A stretch of DNA of 64,000 nucleotides from Nostoc sp. NIES-4103. GTDB taxonomy: Bacteria > Cyanobacteriota > Cyanobacteriia > Cyanobacteriales > Nostocaceae. Location of the stretch: the NCBI RefSeq assembly GCF_002368335.1, contig NZ_AP018288.1:6577221-6641220 (forward strand), in the 5' to 3' direction. Of the stretch, positions 26,801-34,310 are shown piece after piece. Every line of letters begins with the position of its first letter. The stretch's first letter is position 1. Made by a program: the position numbers and the translations under genes. A model generated the notes under the pieces. That model was not told where the DNA came from, made no database searches, and worked only from the letters and a program-made list of their open reading frames with translations.

Positions 26801-27586
26801 TTGCTAATCACAAGTGTGAGTGCTGTTTCTCTACTATTAATAGTCTCTTCTGGTATAGTTGCTTGGCAGCAACAACAGCAGAATCAGTTAGCTCAACTAA
26901 TTCGCTATGGTTCATTTAACATTATTACACCAGAGATAGCCAAAAGCATATTGAAGAGTCTACCTACACTTTTGGAAAATGCCCACACACATCAACAAGC
27001 AGGTGATGTCAATCAAGCACTTGATGACTACCGCAAAATTTTGTTAATTACTCATAATTTACAAGAAAAAGTCACTCAAGAGCCAAAAATATTTACTTTT
27101 ATTAACAATCATCAATACACTATTCAGCAAGCATTAAAAAAAGCTGAAAATTCCTTAGCAGAATTAATTAGGCAATATCAAATTCCCCAACTGGAAGCAG
27201 AACTCAAACAAGGTAATTTTGGTGATTTAATAACAACTGATTTGTCCAAATTAGAAAATCAATATACAGGCGCTTTGAAAATATCTTATGCAATTCTCAT
27301 GAGGAAACAAGGTGCTAACGCTGACATGAATAATGATGGTTATCTTACAGAAGGAGAAGAGAAAAGTCTCCCTTGTCAAACTCTCAAAGATATTGAAGAG
27401 TTGTGGCGTAAGTATACACAAAACCGCTGTAGCTTAAATGATGTTAACGACAGTTATCAGCAACCAGCTTGCAAAGAATTACGAGGACAAAACTTGACAA
27501 TCAAGTTATCATTTCCTCCCTCTGCATATCTTCTGAAAAAGCGATGGCAACAATGTCAAACTGATAACAAAGTCATGCAGCAATAG
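23840..27586 (+). CDS. Caspase-like (C14) / STAND NTPase / transmembrane / EF-hand protein
   Basis: The 1248-residue protein has these parts: (1) a caspase-type domain, about 20-260, with catalytic H106 (FYFSGHG) and C157 (VLDACHSGS); (2) a second alpha/beta region, about 285-520; (3) an nSTAND1-like NTPase, about 535-900, with the P-loop G569-ASGSGKS and Walker B VIDQFEE (D656); (4) a coiled-coil-like basic stretch, about 925-980; (5) one transmembrane helix, about 986-1009; (6) a helical extracytoplasmic part with an EF-hand loop, D1162-N1164-D1166-G-E1173. Most cyanobacterial caspase-STAND proteins end in WD40 or TPR repeats instead. A membrane-anchored, ligand-gated protease is inferred. 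Confidence 0.85.
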   Translation: MPKVISTNKPRVKIQQTAIKKIWCLLIGVGEYQDKNFRPLSYALADCQGLAKALKQSNQNFVETEIIEHNFQTSQKPYLSEIRASLQQIITSANPEDTVFFYFSGHGMLDSQSQQAVLCLTDTQTDNLLNTGLVMQELLQMLGNCQASQQLVVLDACHSGSLTLRNSPTPKLVEELQKVAAQKKQTGHNQGFYALLSCDKEQESWEFPELGHGVFTYFLIRGLLGEAADSRGEIEIKTLYKYIYHQTLQYIDKLNQGLRLINLQKRSRGETNGFKKEQPPQTPKLIVEAVGELIIGYKTSEVEPRSLRQALIVDGLSNGELPLAISKILSSAGGFDLKYWHPQVRDLPDIRQAIENCLLNNQSEVFLEDVTSLLYLRGQIEETETGEAFLVLNDEIKLSRDWLRQNLRQSNIAQQIVVLDCLLRETESIPSLQDWLEDLRQELEFSQCLIIGAAKAENSAEFPTALLNTLQTANLQTGLSVAGWITGVQRELAESKIWRNYWLGGVQGVIEVIPAASQQKSQRLDLGICPYMGLKAFSEKDAQYFYGQEALTQKIINEVNQKSFLAIVGASGSGKSSVVQAGLMAQLRLGKQLPTSEQWWIKCLRPGENPIAELARIMADGEENPLQTEGLLHLGGEGFVRWLRTRTEPMVVLVIDQFEELFTLAAASDRQLFLDILLEALEYAADRFKLVITLRADFIASCLEVPLLSKKLQESHVLVPPRLTEENYRQVIEKPAQQVELKVQSGLVELLLQDLQQSAGDLPLLQFVLEQLWEHRDQNTGELTVKAYREQIGGIQSALERKSQAVYDSLAPEEKAVAQWIFLSLTRLGEGTEDTKRQVRKSNLFEGKYSPAIVESTLQKFIAAKLIVVKLAEDESNIGQSRTHEEITEELQLIKSEVTVEVAHEILIRHWSTLRWWLDENRDRLHQQQRLEKKLKEWQAKNKHPDFLLQKTQLTEAEAFYHKYKDELKPQEREYIQASKQARLKSRLLITSVSAVSLLLIVSSGIVAWQQQQQNQLAQLIRYGSFNIITPEIAKSILKSLPTLLENAHTHQQAGDVNQALDDYRKILLITHNLQEKVTQEPKIFTFINNHQYTIQQALKKAENSLAELIRQYQIPQLEAELKQGNFGDLITTDLSKLENQYTGALKISYAILMRKQGANADMNNDGYLTEGEEKSLPCQTLKDIEELWRKYTQNRCSLNDVNDSYQQPACKELRGQNLTIKLSFPPSAYLLKKRWQQCQTDNKVMQQ

Positions 27587-27759
27587 GCTGGTCAGTGCAG
27601 GCATCTGTCCCTACAGTAACTATCTTCCTCGATTTTCGACTTTTTTGACCGTTATATGTAGTAAGTTAATGTTACAGGATCTATTCATCAAAACATCTGA
27701 TTCTCGTAAAATTAAGGAAGCTGCAATATTATCCATGCCACTGCACTAATTGCCTAATT

Positions 27760-28134
27760 ATGGAGATCAGCCTCAACTTTCAACCAGGACAAATTGTCTA
27801 TTTAGAGTATGGCGACAGAAATCTGTATGCAGAAGTCATTCAAGTTGTAGTTTCTCGCCAGTTGTGCTGGGTGCGTCCATTACTCCTAGCCACCCACACC
27901 GAGGAACAACCGCTAACTACTGACTTGCGAGATGCATCTGACCTGCTTTGGCCTGTTGAGTTATTTCGACCAGCTTTAGACACAGAAGTCATTACCCTAT
28001 TGACCCAAGTTTTGGCAAAACAACCAAAAGGTGAATTTGATTTAGCCGCTAAACAGCAGTTCAATCAGTTTATCCACCAACTATGGCAAGCATATCAGGA
28101 GGGAGTGGGGAGTCGGGAGTCGGGAGTCGGGTAA
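27760..28134 (+). CDS. Conserved cyanobacterial hypothetical protein
   Basis: The 124-residue protein has a beta-rich N-terminal half (FQPGQIVYLEYGDRNLYAEVIQVV, LCWVRPLLL) and a helical C-terminal half (VITLLTQVLAKQPKGEF, FNQFIHQLWQAY). I recognise it as a type found in cyanobacteria without assigned function. The last nine codons (VGSRESGVG) are translated tandem repeats, and the stop codon abuts a MITE-like element. The ancestral C-terminus is probably near QAYQEG. Confidence 0.6.
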   Translation: MEISLNFQPGQIVYLEYGDRNLYAEVIQVVVSRQLCWVRPLLLATHTEEQPLTTDLRDASDLLWPVELFRPALDTEVITLLTQVLAKQPKGEFDLAAKQQFNQFIHQLWQAYQEGVGSRESGVG

Positions 28135-28236
28135 TACCAATTCGTAATTCGTAATTCGTAATTCGTAATTGAGAAAATTATACATAGTCTGAGTTTCAAG
28201 GTTTGAATGTGTTGACGGATTTGAGAGAATTGATAT
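28134..28236. repeat. MITE-like element, copy B
   Basis: The 103-bp element has ends ataccaattc and gaattgatat, four aattcgt heptamers and the same core as copy A at 13945-14061. Outside the heptamer tract the two copies are of equal length and mostly identical. Confidence 0.8.
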
Positions 28237-28275
28237 AAGAATCTAAAATCTAAAATCCCAAATCTTATTACTTTT

Positions 28276-28323
28276 TTTCCTAATACCCAGTCCCCAGTCC
28301 CCAGTCCCCAGTCCCCAGTCCCT
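28276..28323. repeat. Tandem ccccagt heptamers
   Basis: About six ccccagt units directly follow the stop codon of the minus-strand aminotransferase gene. Confidence 0.8.
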
Positions 28324-28326
28324 TTA

Positions 28327-29499
28327 TCAGGCGTAGCGAATACCAGCATCCTTCATGCGTTGAATTGCTTCATGCATCCGCTCATCAGCTATGGTTAAGG
28401 CTATCCTGAAAAAACCTTCTCCTGCTTGACCATAACCGTTACCAGGAGCTACCAAAATGCCGCATTTGTCAAGTAGCAAGCTGACAAATTCGGTCGAGGA
28501 ATATCCAGGGGGAACAGGTACCCAAACGTAAAGGGTGGCTTTCGGAGGTTCAATTGGCCAGCCTAGAGATTGTAGTCCTTTGACGATGATGTCGCGGCGA
28601 TTTTGATAAACTGACATTAACCCTTGGAGTTCCGTTTCACTGGTAGAGTAACCTGCGATCGCAGCTTTTTGAATTGCTTTAAAGACTCCTGAATCAACAT
28701 TCGTCTTTACTTGTCGCAAGCCTGCAATACCGATGTCATTACCAGCGACAAAACCAATCCGCCACCCTGTCATATTGTACGACTTAGACAAACTATGAAA
28801 CTCAATCGCTACATCTTTCGCTCCCGGAATTTGCAGCACACTCGGAGGTTTGTAGCCATCGTATGCCATTTCTGAGTAAGCATGGTCGTGACATAACAAA
28901 ATGTCGTACTGCTTGCAAAAAGTTACCAATTCCTCAAAAAATTCTAGCGTTGCCAAAGCCCCAGTCGGATTATTAGGATAGTTAATCCACAAGAGTTTTG
29001 CCTTGTAAGCAATTTCCTCAGGAATAGCACTCAAATTAGGCAAAAATTTATTTTCTGGCTTCAAAGGCATAGTAAAAGCCTCACCTCCAGCGAAAATTGT
29101 GGAAGTTCGATATACGGGATAACCAGGATCTGGTATCAGCGTATAATCTCCTGCTTCCACAAAGGCTAAAAAGGTATTGTGTATTGCTTCTTTGGAACCA
29201 ATAGAAGAAATAATCTCAGTATTTGGATCTAACCCAGCCACCCCAAACCGACGTTCCATCCACAATGCAGCTGCCTCCCGGAATTCTTGCATACCCTGAT
29301 AAGGTGGATAATTATGGGTGGAAGCGTCATCAATCGCCTCATGCATTACCTGGAGGATATGAGCAGGAGTAGGTTTATCTGGATCACCTACTGCCATATT
29401 AATGATGTCAACTCCCTTGGCTACAAGTTCTTCTCGTTTGCGATTAATTTCAGCAAACAAATAGGGAGGAATTTTTTCTAAGCGTTTAGCGGGCTGCAT
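28327..29499 (-). CDS. dapL: LL-diaminopimelate aminotransferase
   Basis: The 390-residue class I/II PLP aminotransferase begins KRLEKIPPYLFAEINRKREEL and has MAVGDPDKPTP, the NPNNPTG-type motif YPNNPTG, D205-HAYSEM and PLP lysine K239 in SLSKSYNMTGWRIGF. This matches the direct LL-DAP aminotransferase type (EC 2.6.1.83). That enzyme converts tetrahydrodipicolinate plus glutamate to LL-diaminopimelate for lysine and peptidoglycan. A close alternative is another broad aspartate-type transaminase, since Nostoc genomes carry more than one such paralogue. Single gene. Confidence 0.8.
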   Translation of the reverse strand: MQPAKRLEKIPPYLFAEINRKREELVAKGVDIINMAVGDPDKPTPAHILQVMHEAIDDASTHNYPPYQGMQEFREAAALWMERRFGVAGLDPNTEIISSIGSKEAIHNTFLAFVEAGDYTLIPDPGYPVYRTSTIFAGGEAFTMPLKPENKFLPNLSAIPEEIAYKAKLLWINYPNNPTGALATLEFFEELVTFCKQYDILLCHDHAYSEMAYDGYKPPSVLQIPGAKDVAIEFHSLSKSYNMTGWRIGFVAGNDIGIAGLRQVKTNVDSGVFKAIQKAAIAGYSTSETELQGLMSVYQNRRDIIVKGLQSLGWPIEPPKATLYVWVPVPPGYSSTEFVSLLLDKCGILVAPGNGYGQAGEGFFRIALTIADERMHEAIQRMKDAGIRYA

Positions 29500-29853
29500 G
29501 GCGACTTACTACTAATGCAAATGTAGATGCTCATTAGCACAGTTTACGCCACACCAGGCAACTAAATATAGTCAACATTACAGAAAAATACTAGCGATCG
29601 CCGAAGTGCTTTTGATCGGTACTGCTGTGAATATAACTAATGTTAATTATTGTGAAGCTTTGATTCTACTTCTTGTCAAAATTAACTTGAAATACTGAAA
29701 AAGCAGCAATGTTAATGCTCAAAGCTAAGTAGGTAGGCTTGAATAAACCAAACTATTTTACGAAAAGTAAATACACCTGAAACCCTTACTACTGACCACT
29801 GACAACTGACAACTGACAACCCTCACGAGTTCAGTGTATTTACGCGCATCTAC
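29500..29853. other. Intergenic with short repeats
   Basis: 354 bp, AT-rich. A tgaccactgacaactgac repeat tract lies at about 29789-29820. The promoter of dapL should be near 29500-29600 on the minus strand, but no clear box was identified. No gene seen. Confidence 0.5.
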
Positions 29854-30054
29854 TTAATATCCCCAGCTAGGAACCAACTTTATTCTACCAGCATCCATCT
29901 CTGCCATTAATAATTCCAGAGCTTCGTAGTCAACATCAGATATATAACCATTCTCAGTCAGTTCTGAGTTGATTTCATTTTCTATCTCAGGAGTTAGTTT
30001 TTGAATGTAAAGAGCTTTCTCTACCAATTGACGGATAACGTACTTAGTTCTCAT
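29854..30054 (-). CDS. Small hypothetical protein
   Basis: The ATG at 30052-30054 gives 66 residues: MRTKYVIRQLVEKALYIQK, then TPEIENEINSELTENGYIS and DVDYEALELLMAEMDAGRI. The frame is open back to 30174, but the extra 40 residues are hydrophobic and irregular, so the shorter form is preferred. It is an acidic, helical, soluble protein resembling small proteins seen in Nostocales. No function can be assigned. Confidence 0.5.
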   Translation of the reverse strand: MRTKYVIRQLVEKALYIQKLTPEIENEINSELTENGYISDVDYEALELLMAEMDAGRIKLVPSWGY

Positions 30055-30510
30055 CAGTAATAATCCAACAGTATATACTACTAAATTATCCAAGAAAAAT
30101 CTAGGTATAAAATGTGATCTATTGCAATACAAATGGTGATATAGATCACAAAGAACTAGATAGTATCTTGCCATTAACTCTGCAATATACCATCAATAGA
30201 ATTGTGAAAGTTAAGGCATTTAACCCAGCTATATATCTTGGCTAAATTGGCTTCAGTTACAGACCATTCAGACTTTCTCAGCATAGATACGGTGAATTGG
30301 TCTGGGATGAATGCTGTCTATGCTGATTGTTTTTGAACTCAGCTAAAAAAAAAGTATATATAAACACATTTGTTCTTGTCTTTATGACAATCTTTAAATA
30401 CAGGTAGTAAAGCAATAAAGATTCAGCAAAGAGTTCTAAGACATATGGTCGATGTGAGGAAAAACAGTTTATGTTCAAATAAACCTAGACTTAAACTTTA
30501 AATAACTCTA
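30055..30510. other. Intergenic, no supported gene
   Basis: AT-rich sequence between divergent genes. A 66-codon frame at 30278-30478 (minus) is Phe/Tyr-rich and not credible. Confidence 0.45.
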
Positions 30511-30849
30511 ATGTCAATAATGGAAGCTTTACTAAAGTGTCCAAAAATAACCGTTATTCGTCCTCAGGGCTTTATAAATGCCACTAATGCCCTGGAATTG
30601 GAACGAGACTTCACAAGGGCGTTGACCCAAGATGATATTTCCATCTTGTTAGTAGACTTAGCAGCAGTAGAATCCTTAGATAGCTCAGGCCTCATGGCAT
30701 TGGTGTCTGCACTCAAGCTAGCTCAGAGCTTAGGAAGGAGTTTCAGGCTTTGCTCTGTCTCCCCATCAATCAAGATTATTTTTGAACTAACGCAACTAGA
30801 TGGGGTTTTTGAGATCCTCGAAGAGGAAGTAAATTTAGCAGTAGCGTGA
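30511..30849 (+). CDS. STAS domain protein (anti-sigma factor antagonist type)
   Basis: The 112-residue single STAS domain has the motif VESLDSSGLMALVSALKLA, with S58/S59 at the position phosphorylated in SpoIIAA-type antagonists, preceded by strand ILLVDLAAV. It would bind an anti-sigma kinase or act in a partner-switching pathway. No anti-sigma kinase is adjacent. The ATG at 30520 is an alternative start (MEALLKCPKITV). It is about 3 kb downstream of the caspase-STAND gene; a link to the sigma factor there is speculative. Confidence 0.85.
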   Translation: MSIMEALLKCPKITVIRPQGFINATNALELERDFTRALTQDDISILLVDLAAVESLDSSGLMALVSALKLAQSLGRSFRLCSVSPSIKIIFELTQLDGVFEILEEEVNLAVA

Positions 30850-31000
30850 ATTTTAACAGATAATTATAACACAAAATGTGGCTTGACACCAAATTAGTGT
30901 AAAACAGTTGTAACTTGTGAGAATAAATCTGATTGAAAGACCTAATCAATGCTAAGTTGGAGGTGATTGGCTGTAATTAAAAAAGCTAAAAGATAGCACA

Positions 31001-33751
31001 GTGGCTGTTGCAGTTGAAAAATTAATAACATCGGATATTTTAAAGCCAGCGCGTTACCTCGGTAACGAACGCTTATCAGTACATAAGCCGTGGGATACGG
31101 CAGCGATACGCTGGGTATTAACCTACCCAGAAGTATATGAAGTCGGAGCATCCAATTTAGGGCATATCATCCTGTATAACATCCTGAATGCCCAACCACG
31201 GCAGTTATGCGATCGCGCCTACTTGCCAGGACAAGACCTAGCAGCAAAACTGAGGGCGACGAATACACCCTTATTTGCTGTAGAGTCCAAGCGATCGCTC
31301 TTAGAATTCGACATTTTAGGTTTTAGTCTCAGTTACGAACTGGGTGCAACTAACATTCTAGAAATGTTGGATTTAGCTGGGATTCCTTTAACCTGGCAAG
31401 AGAGGCAGCAAAGAAAAGATGAGGGAGATGAGGGAGATGAGGGAGAAATATCCTCTTCATCTCCTTATCCGCTAATTTTCGCAGGGGGACAGACGGCGAC
31501 CTCAAATCCAGAACCATACGCTGACTTTTTCGACTTTTTCGCCCTTGGAGATGGTGAAGAACTTTTACCAGAAATCGGTTTGGTGTTGGAAGAAGCCAAA
31601 CAAGCTCTCTTGAGTCGCGAACAGACTTTATTAGACTTGGCACAAATACCGGGTGTATATGTTCCTCAGTTCTATGATATGGCGGCAGATGGCTCAGTAC
31701 ATCCCAATCGCCCAGATGTGCCAAAACGAATTTTGCGACGGGTAGCAACCCCCATCCCAGCTTATTCCATCGGATTAGTTCCCTACGTAGAAACTGTACA
31801 CGATCGCTTGACAATTGAGATTCGACGTGGTTGCACTCGCGGCTGTCGCTTCTGCCAACCAGGAATGCTCACCCGACCAGCAAGGGATGTGGAACCAGAG
31901 AAAGTGGTAGAAGCCATCGAAGAGGGAATGCGGGCAACTGGTTACAATGAGTTTTCGCTACTATCTCTGAGTTGTTCTGATTATTTGTCCCTTCCAGCAG
32001 TGGGAATGGAAATCAAAAATCGGTTAAAAAATGAGAATATTTCTCTATCTCTTCCTAGCCAAAGGGTAGACAGATTTGATGAAAATATCGCCAACATTCT
32101 TGGCGGTACGCGACAAGGAGGACTCACCTTTGCACCAGAAGCGGGAACCCAGCGAATGCGAGATATCGTCAACAAAGGTTTGACGAATGAAGAACTATTG
32201 CGGGGTGTGAAAACTGCTTGGGAGCAAGGTTGGGACAAAATTAAGTTATATTTCATGATCGGCTTACCGGGTGAAGCAGATGCCGATGTTGTGGGTATTG
32301 CCGAAACAGTCAGCTGGCTGCAAAGAGAATGTCGAGCTAGAGGACGAAAGCCCTTAAACTTCAACTTGACAATTTCTAACTTTACGCCCAAGCCCCATAC
32401 ACCCTTTCAGTGGCACTCAGTTTCCACTGCGGAATTTCAACGCAAGCAAAACTTGCTGCGGCAAGAATTTCGTAGGATTAGAGGAGTGAAGGTAAATTTT
32501 ACCGATGTGCGAATTTCGGCCATGGAAGACTTTATCGGACGAGGCGATCGCAGTTTGGGGAAAGTAGTGCGTCGTGCTTGGGAATTGGGCGCTGGTATGG
32601 ATTCCTGGTATGACAGCTTAGATAAAGCTTTTGGTGCTTGGGGGTCTGCGATCGCCCAAGCCGGTTTAGATTGGAAATATCGCCAAGTGGAAAATGGTGA
32701 GTGGAATTTATTTCACGCAGAGGAGGACACTTGCGTGGGCGGCTCTGCCGACTTGAGCAAAGTGTCCGTCGCGCAGAGCCGCGGAGGAGATGAGGAAGAT
32801 GAGGTAGGAACATCTTCTTCACCCCACTCCCCACTCCCCACTCCCTACTCCCTCGACACTCCCCTACCTTGGGAACACATCGACACGGGAATTGATAAAA
32901 AATGGCTCATAGAGGACTTACAACGCGCTCTCGAAGCCGCAACTGTCCCGGACTGCTCTTTTGAAGGTTGTTCTCACTGTGGTGTTTGTGGCACAGATTT
33001 TGGTCATAACATCGTGATTGAGCCACCTGCAATTCCACAATTTGCTGGCGAGTTTGTCCCCAATACAACCAAGGTACAACGTTTGCGTGTGTGGTTTGGC
33101 AAACAGGGCGATATGGCTTTGATGAGTCACTTAGATTTGATGCGTCTATTTGATAGAGTGATCAGGCGAGCAGGTTTACCAGTCGCTTTTACGGGTGGAT
33201 TTCATCCGTCTCCCCGGATCTCTGTAGCCAATGCCTTGGCTTTGGGAGCTACCAGCAGTGGCGAAATTGTAGATTTTGAATTAACTCAGTCAGTACCAGT
33301 TGCTACTTTTAAAGAAAAATTAGCTGGAGAACTACCAAAAGACATACCTATATATGATGTGGTAGAGATAGATTTAAAAGCTAGTGCTGCCAGTCAAGCC
33401 ATAGAGGCCGCAGAGTATTTGATTACTGTAGCAGTTGGTGAGGCAACACTTGCACAATGGCAACAATGGATTGATACAATCAAAGCAAAAAACGAGCTAT
33501 GGTACGAACAAACAACTAAGTCAGGCAAGAGTCAGCAAGTAAATCTGCGCTCACGCTTGTTTGAACTAGAATTAGTACAAACCAACACTAGCGATTTAGA
33601 GTCAACAGTTATATTGCGTTATGTGGGCAGTTGTCGCCCCGACGGTGTGCTGTTGCGTCCGGAACAAATCCTGTGGATGCTAGAAGTAGTCTCTAATGAA
33701 GAATTTCAACTTCTTCACATTCATCGCAATCAGCTAATTTTAGGAGTATAA
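31001..33751 (+). CDS. TIGR03960-type radical SAM protein fused to DUF2344
   Basis: The 916-residue protein has an N-terminal B12-binding-like part (about 20-220), then a radical SAM core with CX3CX2C in RRGCTRGCRFCQPGM (about 277-290). A C-terminal DUF2344 domain follows (about 690-910; LRVWFGKQGDMALMSHLDLMRLFDR, GGFHPSPRISVANALALG). A cysteine cluster CSFEGCSHCGVCG precedes it. The family's substrate is unknown. Two low-complexity stretches (about 128-150 with DEGDEGDEGE; about 572-628) correspond to DNA repeats inserted in-frame, including a palindrome at 32723-32770. The start is GTG. The rne gene follows, 559 bp downstream. Confidence 0.87.
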   Translation: MAVAVEKLITSDILKPARYLGNERLSVHKPWDTAAIRWVLTYPEVYEVGASNLGHIILYNILNAQPRQLCDRAYLPGQDLAAKLRATNTPLFAVESKRSLLEFDILGFSLSYELGATNILEMLDLAGIPLTWQERQQRKDEGDEGDEGEISSSSPYPLIFAGGQTATSNPEPYADFFDFFALGDGEELLPEIGLVLEEAKQALLSREQTLLDLAQIPGVYVPQFYDMAADGSVHPNRPDVPKRILRRVATPIPAYSIGLVPYVETVHDRLTIEIRRGCTRGCRFCQPGMLTRPARDVEPEKVVEAIEEGMRATGYNEFSLLSLSCSDYLSLPAVGMEIKNRLKNENISLSLPSQRVDRFDENIANILGGTRQGGLTFAPEAGTQRMRDIVNKGLTNEELLRGVKTAWEQGWDKIKLYFMIGLPGEADADVVGIAETVSWLQRECRARGRKPLNFNLTISNFTPKPHTPFQWHSVSTAEFQRKQNLLRQEFRRIRGVKVNFTDVRISAMEDFIGRGDRSLGKVVRRAWELGAGMDSWYDSLDKAFGAWGSAIAQAGLDWKYRQVENGEWNLFHAEEDTCVGGSADLSKVSVAQSRGGDEEDEVGTSSSPHSPLPTPYSLDTPLPWEHIDTGIDKKWLIEDLQRALEAATVPDCSFEGCSHCGVCGTDFGHNIVIEPPAIPQFAGEFVPNTTKVQRLRVWFGKQGDMALMSHLDLMRLFDRVIRRAGLPVAFTGGFHPSPRISVANALALGATSSGEIVDFELTQSVPVATFKEKLAGELPKDIPIYDVVEIDLKASAASQAIEAAEYLITVAVGEATLAQWQQWIDTIKAKNELWYEQTTKSGKSQQVNLRSRLFELELVQTNTSDLESTVILRYVGSCRPDGVLLRPEQILWMLEVVSNEEFQLLHIHRNQLILGV
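32723..32770. repeat. Palindromic insert within a coding sequence
   Basis: Ends ggacactt and aagtgtcc, flanked by cgcagag on both sides, match the element at 18466-18512. It is 48 bp and is read in-frame within the radical SAM/DUF2344 gene. A tandem tract of gaggaagatgagg and ccccact units follows directly (32785-32862). Confidence 0.8.
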
Positions 33752-34310
33752 TCCCTCAAGGATAGCTTGCTAGTACTTGCCCTGACGTGACACACATCAT
33801 GGGAATTGATTTTTGGCAAGGTTGCGTTAGAATAGGGTGAAGAGAAATTTTCTGGCGCTGCATTGAATGAACTGGTTCACTACCCTGATATTCAGGGTGC
33901 GAAAGCAAAGATATTAGAGTGCAACTTCTAGGATTTTATCCCAGACAAACAACAGGCAGATTATAGAATGCTCTCTGTTTATAGCTAGCTTGTGAACTAG
34001 TAACTAATAACAGGCTCCGTCGGCAACTCTTACTCTATGCTTTTAAAACACCTGCTGAATGCCTAATCCCTAGGTGGTGAAGGTATCACATCAAGAATCA
34101 ACCACGGACGGTTGATTTATTTACTTAAACAATATGCAGCCGTTCTGGAATAATCAGGCGTGTAAACGCAATTCCTTAGCCAATAGCTCTTTAACTTTGA
34201 AGCTCTGCTTCACAATTTTTATTATCAGCAGCGCCTTTGAGGGCTAACAGGGGCGAGAGGGATAACAAACCTCCAAGCCCATTGGTGCTGCGAGTTTTTG
34301 AGGAAGTTGA
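33752..34310 (+). promoter_or_regulatory. Long leader region of rne
   Basis: The 559 bp before rne hold no open frame. A candidate promoter is TTGATT (33806-33811), a 16-bp spacer and TAGAAT (33828-33833), which would give a leader of about 470 nt. A hairpin aatcaacc / ggttgatt lies at about 34096-34117. Long rne leaders that mediate autoregulation are known in other bacteria; here this is inference. Confidence 0.45.
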
